Positions 8,601 through 21,448 of a stretch of DNA of 64,000 nucleotides are shown here, piece after piece. Location: contig CAXIPT010000006.1 of assembly GCA_964030475.1 (NCBI GenBank), positions 2,226,817 through 2,290,816 on the forward strand, in the 5' to 3' direction. The position numbers were made by a program, and so were the translations under genes. Source of the DNA: Tethya wilhelma (lineage: Eukaryota; Porifera; Demospongiae; Tethyida; Tethyidae). Positions within the stretch are counted from its first letter, which is position 1; each line of letters begins with the position of its first letter. Below the pieces are notes generated by a model. It did not search any database. It was given only the letters and a program-made list of their open reading frames with translations, and was not told where the DNA came from.

Positions 8601-11294
8601 GAATCAGATGCTAAACTTCAGTTGATAAAGTCTGTACCAGAGTGTTATAGTATTCACTATAATCCTTATTGCATGAAACAATCAATGTCAAGTCTTAGAC
8701 TGTACTTTACAAATAACACAGCTAAACATGGTGGAGCATTGTATATCTCTGATGCGGATACATTAGAGGCGACTGAATGCTTCTTTCAAGACCTAGCCTC
8801 ACATAATGTGAGCTACCCAGCTGACTTAATTGTTCAAAATACATTCTTTGTTAATAACTCAGCCAGTATATCAGGTGCATCAATATTTGGAGGTCTGCTA
8901 AACAGGTGTACAGTCAGTCCTAGGGCACAGGTGTTCAACAAGTATCAGAACACCTATATTAATGCAACATCATACCTAACACAAATTACAAACCTCAGAA
9001 CTAATGATCTACAGTCAGAGTTATCATCAGAACCAGTTCGTGTGTGTTTTTGTACAGACAACCAACCAGATTGTGATAAACCTCCAACAACACACACATT
9101 CAAGGAAACACTTCAATTAAAATTGAATGTATCAGTAGTTGTTGTGGACCAAGTGAGAAATCCAGTTCCCTCTAACATAAAGGCATTATCTTCCAACCCA
9201 GGTGGACTAGCCGAAGGAGAGGGCATTCAAAACACAACTTCAAACTGCACAGACTTGAGCTACACCATATCTTTCCCACGTGATTCAGAGCAACTAGTGT
9301 TGAATCTTGAGGATCAAGAATTTGATTTTGGCATTGGTAGATCTCAAATCATCATTAACATGCTGTTTGTTCCCTGCACTTGTCCAATTGGTTTCATTTT
9401 AGATCAATCTACTTGTGATTGTCAATGTGACCCTTGCCTCTCTGACTATATAACTGACTGTTCTGTTAGTAACTCATCAGTGAAAAGAAGCAACAACATT
9501 TGGATTAATTACATCAATGAATCGAATAATAACCTTGATGATTATCAAATTGAAACTCGATGTCCCTATCTAACTTATCCTCATTGTCCATTTGACTACT
9601 GCCATCCATCTAGCTCCCCAGTCTGGGTTAACCTTAACACACCAAATGGTTCTGATGCACAGTGTGCCTTCAATCGTAGTAGCAAGCTTTGTGGGTCTTG
9701 TAAGGATGGTTTCAGTCTCTCTTTTGGTAGTTCACGTTGTTTGTCTTGCTCAAACAAATGGCTAGCTCTACTCATTGTCTTTGCTGTAGCTGGCATAGCA
9801 CTAGTTGCTTTTCTACTGGTTTTCAATTTGACAGTAGCTGTTGGAACAATCAATGGACTCATATTCTATGCCAACATCCTCACAACAAATCGTGCCACTT
9901 TCTTTCCATTTCAATCTCCCAATTTCTTCACCATCTTCATTGCATGGCTCAACCTAGACTTTGGTTTTGTGACCTGCTTCTTTGATGGAATGGATGGCTA
10001 TGTCAAAGAATGGCTTCAGCTTGCTTTTCCAGTTTACATCATATTCTTGGTTACCATGGTAATCATTGGTTGTGAATACTCTACAAGAATTGCTAGACTT
10101 TTTACTGGAACAAATCCAGTGGCAACACTAGCTACTCTCATTCTACTCTCTTATGCCAAAAGCCTTCGTGTCATCATAGCTGCATTCTCTTCAGCAACAC
10201 TGGAGTATCCTGATGGTTCACAAGAGATAGTGTGGCTGATTGATGCAAATGTACATTTCTTAAAAGGGAAACACATTCCTCTGTTTCTAGTAGCTTTTCT
10301 TATTCTCCTTGTGGGCATTGTATACACCTCTCTCCTCTTCTCTTATCAGTGGCTTCTGCGTTGCCCAAATAGAACAGTAAAACTAATCAAGAATGCAAGG
10401 TTTTATCCCTTCATGGATGCTTATCTTGCTCCTTATAATATCAAACATCGCTATTGGACTGGACTATTGCTATTAATTCGTGCCTTCTTGTACATAGTGG
10501 CTGCCCTCAATGTTAGTGGAGATCCTGGGAATAACCTTCTATCAATCATCTGCACAATAGCTTCTCTTCTGATATTAAGGATCTTACTACCAGGAAGAAC
10601 AGTCTACGAATCATGGCCATTGGATGCACTTGAATTGTCCTTTTTTTGCAATATCCTTTTTTTCTCTGTTGGTTCTCTCTACATCAGAGGATTCAATGTT
10701 GGAAATCAAGAGTCTCTTGCCTACACTTCAACCAGCATTGCTTTCATCACCTTCCTAGCTATCTTGGTCTATCACACGTACGCCTTTGTACTTAAAAAGA
10801 AAACACGAACCAAACTTGATTCCTTCATCCTCAAAATGAAGCTACGACTCACCAAACAAGAACATATTGTTCCTGAAATCATCCTAGTTCATAATCAAGT
10901 AGTCACATACAGTGTGGTGGATCCACCAACTCAAAAAGAGCAGCTAGAAAATATGGAGAAGGAAGCAACTGCTAAAGGAGAGAGAGAAGCAACCACAAAA
11001 GTAGAGAACGAGTCAGCCACTAAGACAAAACCTTCTTTAGCTTCACTGGTGCCCAAACAAACCTCAGATGAAAACAATTCTTCAAGCAAACAAATCAGTG
11101 AATCTGTGAAGGAGTTATCTGACGAAACTAGAATGGACAAGGACAAACTGCAAAATGGAACTGTTAACATTGAACTGGAACCAATGCCCTCAAAATTCTC
11201 TGATATTCGTCTCGATCCTTACACCAGAGACAGTGACAAGTTTGGAATGGAGAGGGAAACTGAAATCAATGACTTCATTGAAGTAGCCGACTAG
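5696..11294 (+). CDS. GGAI-repeat beta-helix multi-pass membrane protein
   Basis: The reading frame opens with a signal peptide (MAFRIQQSTILLATLIVSLA) at 5696 and runs intronless to 6900, where one N interrupts it; from 6902 it continues in another phase to the stop at 11294. Residues from about 200 on form some 30 imperfect 20-28-residue repeats of the type GGAIWTDSGSISIHGSxFSS, each ending near NTA. This is the pattern of a right-handed parallel beta-helix (GGAI / FxxN, as in polymorphic membrane proteins). Next come a Cys-rich region (9380-9760, CTCPIGF, CDCQCDPC, CGSCKDGF, CLSC), then eight or nine hydrophobic spans (9760-10790), then a charged cytoplasmic tail of about 165 residues. It is probably a surface adhesion or recognition receptor; the ligand is unknown. 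After the N the sequence restarts like 6328, so two tandem paralogues may have been fused by the assembly. Confidence 0.75.
6901..6901. other. Single-N assembly join inside the repeat-rich gene
   Basis: The 70 bp after this N (GGCCATTGTTGCC onward) repeat the sequence at 6328-6397 with few changes, and the frame differs on the two sides. The true gap length is unknown. Confidence 0.85.
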
Positions 11295-11753
11295 ACCCAC
11301 TTTCAACACACTCACAATTAAATACATCACAAAACATTCTATGCTCAAGGCTCTTAAGAAATTGTCATCATTAACTATTTTATTGTTGTGTTATTTGTCA
11401 AGTGTATCAAATTTTGTATTCTTGTTCAAAATTGTTAAAATTGTATTGTTTGTATACTTTTTTTGTGTCAATGTCTTGCGGTTAGTTATTAAAGTGCTGT
11501 AAATTGGTCAGTTATTGTTGTTTTACTCAAAGTTTTACCTGTTTGTCTGTCTGTCTATACAATCATTCCACAATATGTGTGAGTCTATTTGTCTGTGTCT
11601 TATACATGTTCGTATTCAATTTCAGTATAAATGTTTGTTATCATTATTTTTTCTCTCAGTGACTCATTGCTATACAATCATTCCACAATCTCTTGTGTAT
11701 GTGTTACTTGGTTCATTTACTGAATTACTATTATCTGTAAATGTATACCACAT

Positions 11754-11793
<40 letters not shown>

Positions 11794-13228
11794 AAAAAGA
11801 AAAAAAAAAGGGGGCGGATACACACACACCTTTGCCTATCCAATATTATTTGTTTAAATTTATATGCTTTAATTTTAAAAAACTTTAATACATGTTAAAT
11901 TTTTATTCTTTACTTACATCCATGTAGCAGTTTATGAGTTTCAATTAATGTTATTAGTCTATAAAAACACTTTCTGATCACACTTATAGTTGCTCAATAA
12001 TCTTTTTCAAAAATTGTTAGTTTATTTCTTAATCTCTCAGTATATTGTTGTAATTTCTGACCAATTGACACACGTGCACACACACACATTATATCACATA
12101 CTCATTGAGTTTGGTTCTTTGTAACTGCATGTACACTATGGTTTTTTTTTGTATAACTGCCACTCATATGATGGACAAGAGAAGATCATGGAATTGTTGA
12201 ACTGTTCGGAGTTGACAATATTACAGTCAATCTGAGATCTTGAACTATAAGATACAATATGCTATAATTGAGAAAAATATTAAATAATGAGCTAACAAAC
12301 ACAACTCGTCATTATTCCAGAAGACAAATGTTGGTACAGATCTACAAGAATACCCTATTATCAAGGTTGCCATGGTGATACCCTATACCTGCCCTGAGAC
12401 TTCAACACTGAACTCCAATGACAGCAGATCTTGGCCGCACTATAATATTATAACATCGTTACAATGCCACATGTTTAGAGAACTATTCAACTACATACAA
12501 AGAACTGATTCACATAATCTCATACAAAGTCTACATATACAACGTACAGTGAGTTTATACATAAGTATACATGTATCTTTAATGGAATCAGTTTAATATT
12601 GTACATTTTCTACCCATCCAAACAGTGTTATTGATTGACGTACGTCATCATGCACAACTTAACACATCCAAGCACTATAGTAAAAAGTGTCATCAAGTCA
12701 TTGACTGATATCATCATGACTCATGTTAGCATGCATCTTAAGCTCTTACAGGACAATCATACAATTTATCTTCCATTCTTTACTTTAACACTATAATTAT
12801 GTATATAATTATTGCTGCTTTAGATAGTTAAACTTGTTTTAATGTTGTGCTAAAGAAAAAAAAACTTGGCCAACTGTTTCTTCAAATACAAATATTGTTT
12901 TGCTGTTTTGTAACAGTTATATACCTATAATCATGATCCTTATGTAACTACAGCCATCAAACATGTACATATTCCAATTGTTCGCTATTTTTATACCATA
13001 GATAGAGATGTTACTGTAGATATCTGTGTGTTAAAATCACATTTACAATTTGTAGTTTTTGCTGCTTATTAAAAAAAACAAAACTTTTTCACTCTGAAAA
13101 CACCATGGAACCTCAATATTTGCATGAAATACAATAGCATGGTCATGCATGGCATAGAAATGTCATGTAAACCTTACACCATTAGCTATACAATCAGCTC
13201 AAAGAGAATCAACAGTATATTACTATAC
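11295..13228. other. 3' UTR and intergenic region
   Basis: ATTAAA at 11488-11493 is a plausible poly(A) signal for the beta-helix gene. A (CA)n tract lies at about 11755-11791. From 11800 to 13228 the sequence is AT-rich with no gene recognised. Confidence 0.6.
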
Positions 13229-13984
13229 CTTGCTTCGTCTTCATCTCTTTCACTGGCTAGTACAAGTGACTGTTCATTGAGAGCCGCTATAGACGTTTTG
13301 ACATCATTCAACTGACATCATGGATCCACCTAATCACAACTGACCCCCCCACCCCCCTACTCATTTAGTTGCTAATAACTTACATCTAACTTGTACGCTT
13401 GTACAGTGTTCTCTGTTGCCATGGCAACAATATCCTCTCCCTTGGAGTTGACATAGCAAACGCGAGAAGAGATCCAGTCCACAGCCGACACACTGAACTC
13501 TGTACAATCATCATCATCAGTGATGGCGGGGAAGACCCTTACATCACTGTCATGACCACAAGTCACCAGCTGCCTGCTTGAAGAGTAAAATAAAAAATAA
13601 TAATTTTATTGTTTAATTTGCTTGTCAATTAAGCTTGTTTTTAACTCATTGAACATGAATACATATACAGTGTTACACAATACAGTTATAACTCGATTAT
13701 AACTTTGAATTTTTTTACTATATTTTAGAGCATAACTGTGTATCTATGTCTGTCTTAAGATTGAATATATATGAGTTACAAATTTATGATTGAGTTATAA
13801 CTGGGAGTGAGTGGTTTGAACTGAGCTAACTAAGAACTTCGACATGCATGCCCAGGAACGAGGTTTATATGGTATAAATACATTAGGAACTTAGATCTAG
13901 TGAAAAACCTCACCTCTTAGAGTCGAAGCAGAAGTGGGTAGTGCCTTCAGAGTGACTGTACCGTCTTGTTACAAGCTCTGCCAA
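13229..13984 (-). pseudogene. Dead 5' copy of WDHD1 (exons 1, 2 and a piece of 9)
   Basis: On the reverse strand, 13914-13984 copies WDHD1 exon 1, 13384-13573 copies exon 2 with the same 190-nt length and splice sites, and 13229-13296 copies only the end of exon 9. Exons 3-8 are absent. The start codon of exon 1 has become TTG, and the E2F-like site found before the intact gene is degraded to CCTTTTTCCAGCCAAAACC. The coding differences in exon 2 are few (for example Pro to Ala and Gln to Lys changes), so the duplication is not very old. It lies directly downstream of the intact gene's 3' end. Confidence 0.85.
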
Positions 13985-14261
13985 TCTCTCAAGCAAGCAA
14001 GCATCTAACTCTGTCCACCTTTTTCCAGCCAAAACCGCAAAACACGCGCGTGTCAAAGCTAGCATTAATTTAAGCGCGAATATTAAATTGCAAACAAGGC
14101 TGGGTAAACAAAATGGTTGTTACTGTGGTGTTGCAAAGCACAAATTCACAAAATGCACTCTACAAACATTTAAAATTACCATTGTTATATTATTTCTTCC
14201 TTTGGTAGATCAAAAGATGGCAGCATGCCTTATGTAATTAACTAAAATTTATTATTAACAA

Positions 14262-14576
14262 TTATTGTGATTCCTTTGGTGTGAATGCAAATGATGCTAG
14301 TTTATCTTTGCTGCTCAGTTTACCACTCTCAGTGTGCTCTGTTGGTTCTTGGTCACCTTTGTCAATACCATTGCTATTGGAAACTGAATTTTGGTCATTT
14401 TGGTCAATATCATTACCATTTGTTACAATAGCATTATCAGTAGGGGAGCTCCTATCATTATTAGCCAATGGGAGTGATTTCTCACTGTCATGTGATGCAG
14501 TGGCCATGCCTTTCTTCTTGAAAAAAGATGATTTGAGATTTCCTTGTGCCTATAATGTAGGATTGAAAATGGTTGG

Positions 14577-14652
<76 letters not shown>

Positions 14653-14661
14653 NNNNNNNNN

Positions 14662-14723
<62 letters not shown>

Positions 14724-16726
14724 CACTGAAGCTTGTTTCTTGTTTCCTGTCTTTCCCGTCCTGCGAGCTACACTTGGTCCTTTCAGTCGTCCACTCATCA
14801 CCCTCTCCTTGCGAAGTTCCTTCTTCTTCTGCTCCTCATTGACCTTTGAACTTATGTTGTCGAGAAAGGACGACTTGCGATCCAATTGGATCTTCTTATT
14901 AACAGGGGTGGCAATCTGTTACCATGGAAACATAATAATATTATAATCATTAGAAGAACGATAAATGTAAATATTCAACTTACTTTAAATGGATTCTTTC
15001 TTTTTCCTTCCGTACTAGCTAATGGTGATGTCATTGCAAATGAATTAGTAGGAGTTTCCCCATCCTCATCACCCACATCCATTACATCATCCTCATTCTG
15101 AAGCTCCACTCCTTCATTATCCGAACCATCACTAAACAATTCCTTTGTTTCATCACACACATCGTCATGGTGACCGTCACTGACCACACCCACTGCAACA
15201 CTGTCCGAAATACCAATTCCTGTACGAGAATCCTTTGAGGGGTAATTGAAGGATGGCCCCTTTGATTTCTTCCCTAAATTAAATTTTCTCGTTGGAGGTG
15301 CTAGCTGAGGTCCTCGCTTTAAAGCCTCGTTACGTGATTGGGCGTACGTGAGATCATGTGACTCTTCCTCGTCTGAAATCTGATTGGTCCAATCATCATT
15401 TTCACTGTCCTCGTTGAGGTAGGGGTCGTTAGAAGATGATTTTTGCTGAATCAGCTCACTGATGTGTCTGGCTAGTCGGAGGTGCTGAGTGCGAGAGGCA
15501 TAGGTCAGAGCTAGGTTCATCTGGAGGGAAGGAAGGAGGTGTGGTTATAACTATCCTTTATTATTGTTATGACTCTCAATAAATAACAGCCTAAACTAAA
15601 GTCCATCTGATTTGAGAATGCTGGTAGAAAAACTTGAATAACTTTCTAAATATCCAACCGATTTCAAAATTTCAAGCACCATTGGAAAGCGCTCGATCTC
15701 CCCGTCCTTTTGGTTGCTTTTTCAGCTTTCTATGCCTTACCAATCAAAAGTTAGCAATTTTGTCCCATAGAAAAAGTAAATCTCATTAATTCACTTCCGG
15801 CGACATTCTCAAACCAGGTGGACTTAAGCCTGAATATTAACAAAATTAAGGTTGAGTGAAAGAAAAGAATCTTCAAATCTATAGTTGGACTTGAACTTAG
15901 GCCTTTTGGGTTGTAAAGTTGAATGCTCTTACCACTGATCATGAGCTACTAGAGCTCATGAATAAAGAATAAGAATATAACAATGTAAGTGACATCCGAT
16001 AGCTAATAGCTATGTGTACATTACACATTCACTATTATAAACCACAAACTGAAAACGAAACATTAAAACTAAACGTATACTGATCGTTTTGTTCCACATG
16101 TAGTAAAACTACACTATTTTACATCATAGCTAGTAGTACTACTTCAACTCACAGAGTGTTCATCTGGCATCATGCCAGCAATCTCCCAAGCACGAAACTC
16201 ATTCCCGGCTTTACAAGAGAGCTGTATGGGAATGGGACATAGACAATGATGTCATCACAAACACACACACAAAAAACAAGTTATAATATTATGTTAGTTT
16301 TTAAGATCTTTATAAAATTTCATGGTTTGGGGAAATTATGCTAACAGAAAAGCTTACCGCAAACTGTTTCATCAAGAGTTGGACTCTGTCTGTAGAGTCA
16401 GAGTGAGAGAAAAGACAAGATTGAAGATAGCTGTCCTGAATAGTTAGGGAAAGATAGGGAAAATTTTAGTGTCAAAGAAGTACAAAGTCAATACACATAC
16501 TCACATATAGTGGTATAAAAATTGTACGTTTGGCAATGCTGCACGAAACATTTAATTCCTACAAGATGCTCTCTACTCCTAACTAACACCACACACGTAC
16601 CCACGTACCTCCAACTCTGTCTTCTCTGTGCCTTGCTCACACAGAGGCATCTTGAGGGAGAGGGTGTTCATGACTGGCTTAGGATGGACGGGGGGATACT
16701 CCATACCTTTACACAAGATAGCCCTT

Positions 16727-16771
<45 letters not shown>

Positions 16772-19700
16772 TAACCATGGCAACACACGTCATCTTTATA
16801 CAGTCGATGTCCATTATCTAATTCATCTTGATACTATGATTGCATAGGCCAGTAAATTGGTCGCAAATCTTCAGCAAATGATCAGTAAACTTTTGCACAT
16901 GTTAGCTAGAAAAATCTTCATTATATTGGTCATTATATACTGTTACCTAGGAGATAGCAAGGTCTTACCAGAGTGGAATACTACCCTAGTCCTTACAATT
17001 AGAGTAAGTGAAAAGCAGTGGCCAGCATAGGTAACAGTATATAAGACAGTCATACAATGGGTTGGTAGTTTAATATTCTGCAAGTTATGCTGGCCACCCT
17101 GCCCGGTTATATATAACTTGCAGGATATACTCTTTCAGCCCATTATATAACTATATATTGTAAACTTCATCAAATGGCCAATAAACCAAGCAAATGCGGG
17201 CATTGGAGAATCAAAATTTAGATATTCCTGTTAGTAATCTTCAATAAATTTGCCAGTAAACTCCAGTATTCTTTACCTCAGTTCCAATGGGTTGTGAGTC
17301 ATTCCTACAATGAAATAATGGTCACTCTTGTTGCCGAGCTGTTTGGTCGTATCCAAGGCTGGTATCCATGACAACCCACCATAGCAACTGGGAGAGAGGA
17401 TACGAACAATCCCCTTTGTATCGTAACTAATGAGCAATCCTTCCTCTGAAAACCTACAAGTACATACAGTAAATCAAAACCTTTAAACTTAAAGTGTCGG
17501 ACAAGAGAAATTTTCACGAATAGTAAACAAAATCTTATGAATAGTTGAGAAACAGGAAGTAAAATCTCATCACTAGTTTATAAACAGGAAGTAAAATCTC
17601 ATTAATAGCTTCTTACTAAGGCATACTCTCACTAAATCCACTTATTGCAATTGGAAAGTTGAATAGCCGATAACAGGAAGTAAACTCATTAATAGTTGAG
17701 AAACAGGAAGTAAAATCTCATTACTAGCTCACCCTATCCACTCCAGTCTGGCCCTATAGGAAAAGGGCAGTGTGTGGGGAGGGTGGAGCTGTTTACGACG
17801 ACCCACATCCAACACCCAGACAGACAGGTTGAACAGGTTATCAGTACCTGTATGGGAAACATGGCACACCAATATAGCTACATGATACAATGTCATTTAG
17901 ATACATACATACTGATATATACACAAAATACATAATTTCAATGATAGACACACATAATTATATTGGAGTCAAACAGTAGCAAAATGAAGTACATGTACAC
18001 CTATCGGATCATTTCCCTACAACAGTGTTTTGTTTTTTTCTTCTAAAAACACACTAGAAGAATAATTATATTATGTTTTGCATGCATAGTTAAATTTTTA
18101 CATAAAGAAACAGCTACAGAATCATAAACAAGCACACACATGCACCCAGCTTGAAATTCAAGGTTGTACTTTACAAAACTTGTTGCTGAGGTTGATGAAA
18201 ACTATTTTCAACAACCGGTCAATATAATTATTATGTAACATCAAAGAAACAACATTTCTTACATGGTCCACTCGTTTGATAGACCACGGCCAGTCTCCCT
18301 CCCCAGCCAGCCAGTGTTATGACCTTCCCGGGCACGCTCAGTAGGTCACGTTGAACACCGCCTGTTGTGAACATACGAATAGCTCTTTTGTTGGTTGCTA
18401 TGGCGATCCAGCCATTACCGATGGCAATGGATTGAGTTGATTCTTTGGAGGGTAGTGAAAGAGTCCAATCCTTGTTGGCTTCCCAAGAGCTGAAGTGGAC
18501 GCAGTGAAGAATACTGTGTGTGTGTGTGTGTGCACATATTTGTAGCCACACAGTTCCCAGCTTCTAACAACCTTCCTGGACTGAGATATGGTTGATTGTA
18601 TATGCCCAAAGGTTTTTAATTTTTTCACATAACACAAAAATTTGATGGATTTTAATATTCATTTCGGTGGTTATTCGTGGCGATAAATTTTCGCGGAAAG
18701 CTGCTAAACTGCGAAATTCGCAAAAATTTTCCCCCACGAAAATTTCCCGCTATACGGTATAGCCAGTTTGGCACAGCACATACGAATACATGTATTGCTG
18801 CGTGCGCTACTGCCAAAATAAAATCCTTCAATCATGAAATTTGACAATCCACATTCAGCTCAAAGAGAATCAACAGTAAACTATACCTTGCTTCATCATC
18901 ATCTCTTTCACTGGCTAGTACGAGTGCCTGTTCGTTGAGAGCCGCTAGACGGTAACCATGGTGATTGGGGAGAGAGAAGGCGTGGTGAACACTGGTGTTG
19001 TGAAACTCCACTTCTATCATGGCCGCATCCTCGTTGCTATGGGAACGAACCACACCCACCGAATTGTAAACCTATACAAAGATCAGAGTAGCTGTAAAAA
19101 TTTAGAAAGTAAAATCAAGCTGTAGAAATTATATACACAAATAAATAAATGTATTACTTACAATTTCAGGTACAATATACAAGTCACAGTGAAGAAAAGT
19201 GAAAAAATAATTAGTATGATAAATCTTCTAAAAATTCAGCGCAAAAATTGAATACATTCGAACTTTGCCGAATTTTTAAAGATTATTTTGCTCGCAAGCG
19301 CCGTCCACACGTGCTCAATTGCATTTGATAATATATATACGTGACAACCTTTGCCGAAAATTGGAGGTAAATTTGGACAATTTGGCAAAGGGTACCAAAT
19401 AATAGGAGGTACCGAATTTTTAGAAGATCTACGGTAAACAGTGAAAGGTGAAAAAAAATTTCAATAATCGTGAAAAACGTAGTTATTATCACATCATCTG
19501 TAGCTCACCAAGAACCTGTGGTCGAGATGATCAGGAGTGGCCGATGGTTGGAACGACTGCTGATACTTCTCGATCATCTTCTCACTAAACTCCGCCCCCC
19601 TCCTCACTGGCGGAGGGGGAGATACGATGTCCCTATTGAGATCTGTTAGCAAAGGGGCTTCAATTGACGATGATTGGTTGCTATGCTCATCAATGTTGGG

Positions 19701-19951
19701 GGTAATTAGAGGATCACCCTCTTCAATTTCTAGTCTACGTCTCTTGCGATTTTGAATGATGTCATCATCATCTTCGTGGTTGTTGTGTAATTGGTTGTTG
19801 CCATGGCGATCTTTATCTGCGATGACATCATCTTCAATGTTGAAGTCATCATTGAAGATATCATCAGCTGGTATACCCTGTACATATGTCCACACATAAT
19901 TTACTAGTGAAACTTATTACGTACTTTACTCACTAGAAAGAAAAAAAAAAC

Positions 19952-19984
<33 letters not shown>

Positions 19985-21288
19985 CCATCAGTAAGCTGTC
20001 ATCAATCAGGGGATCATCGTTAAAGACATCTTTAGTCTCAAAATCTTCAACCTTCTCTTGTCTTCCCTCTTTCATCTGATTGCTAGGATACACCCCTCGG
20101 AATGCACCCACACACCCCTCCTTGTCCGCAAACACGAGACACGCCCCCTTTTCCTCAGACCCACGTCCTTTTGTGTCCCATTCCAATGCCGTGATTCCAA
20201 TCTTATTCTCATTCTTCAATCGCTGGAATGGAGAATGGGAATCGGTCCTCCACAGTACGAGTGCTCCGTCAACACCTCCGCTAGCTAGGAACTTGCCACA
20301 GGGTGACCAAGAGACAACGTTAATCACCTGATAAATAATAATAATAGTAAAAATTTTAACCCTTTAATCTTACATTATTAGGTGATTTTATGCAATGACT
20401 CGGAATTTAAAAATAGACTTTAATATAAGTACACATCATTAGTGTGTGAATATTTGTTTAGACATGCAGCAGAAAATGTCACGACCCCCGCTGTTTATTC
20501 CTCACCTGGTGATGGTGTGAGTCTGTGAGGGTGTGAGGGGACCTCCATGAGTCCCTCTCGTATAGTCTCACCTCCGTTTCCACGGGAACTGCCAACATCT
20601 GCACCAACCAAAGATAGAAGACAAGATCAGACTTTAAAGACGACCACCATAGTGTATTGTAGTTAGTTATTTTGAATTTTATAAGTTCTGAACAAAGGTT
20701 GAGCTACAATACAGGAGGAGTTGATCAGGACAAGCATTATACCGTATATAGCGGGTAAATTTGGCGGGCTTAAAATTTGGCAAATTCCTATTTTGGGATT
20801 ATTGGAGATTTTTAATTTGGCGATTCAATTCTGTACGCTGCATAGTTTATATGGGCGCACGTGTGTATTAAACTGTTTGGCAATTTGAAGAATAATTCGG
20901 CGATTCGCCAAATTTAATTCTCGCCAAGTTTACCCACTATATGGTAGTTAGCTACACTGATCAGAACAAAACTTATTGTATTGCAGTTTAAATGTATTCA
21001 ACTGACCTTTCCACCGGATGGTTGCCACGAGAGATAGCAGAGTGATTTGGTAAGAATGATGTCATTGCTTTTTGGCAATATGGACAGAGTTTGGACACAG
21101 GACTACAAGAAACAACAATTTAAATTACATATAAATAAAAAAATCAAACATGGCAATTGTAACATACAAAAAATGTAATCTTTTTTGTTTCATAAAGTTT
21201 AAATATTCTGTCAAATAATTATGAGAACAAGTGTACCTTAGTTTTTAGAGACCAAATTTTGACTGAGCCATCGCATGATGAAGAGGTC

Positions 21289-21371
<83 letters not shown>

Positions 21372-21397
21372 TATGTGTGTGTGTGAATGTGTGTGTA

Positions 21398-21448
<51 letters not shown>

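Noticed and set aside
14550..14885. Frames rich in SLSLSL or RERERE, and THTHTH or VCVCVC frames elsewhere (16579, 21238, 25213, 26699)
   Set aside because: These are translations of GA and GT microsatellites; only the non-repeat parts belong to WDHD1 or SWAP70 exons.
15881..15952. Functional tRNA gene
   Set aside because: A- and B-box-like sequences are present but no acceptor stem pairs and the A box carries an insertion, so it is kept only as a tRNA-like repeat.
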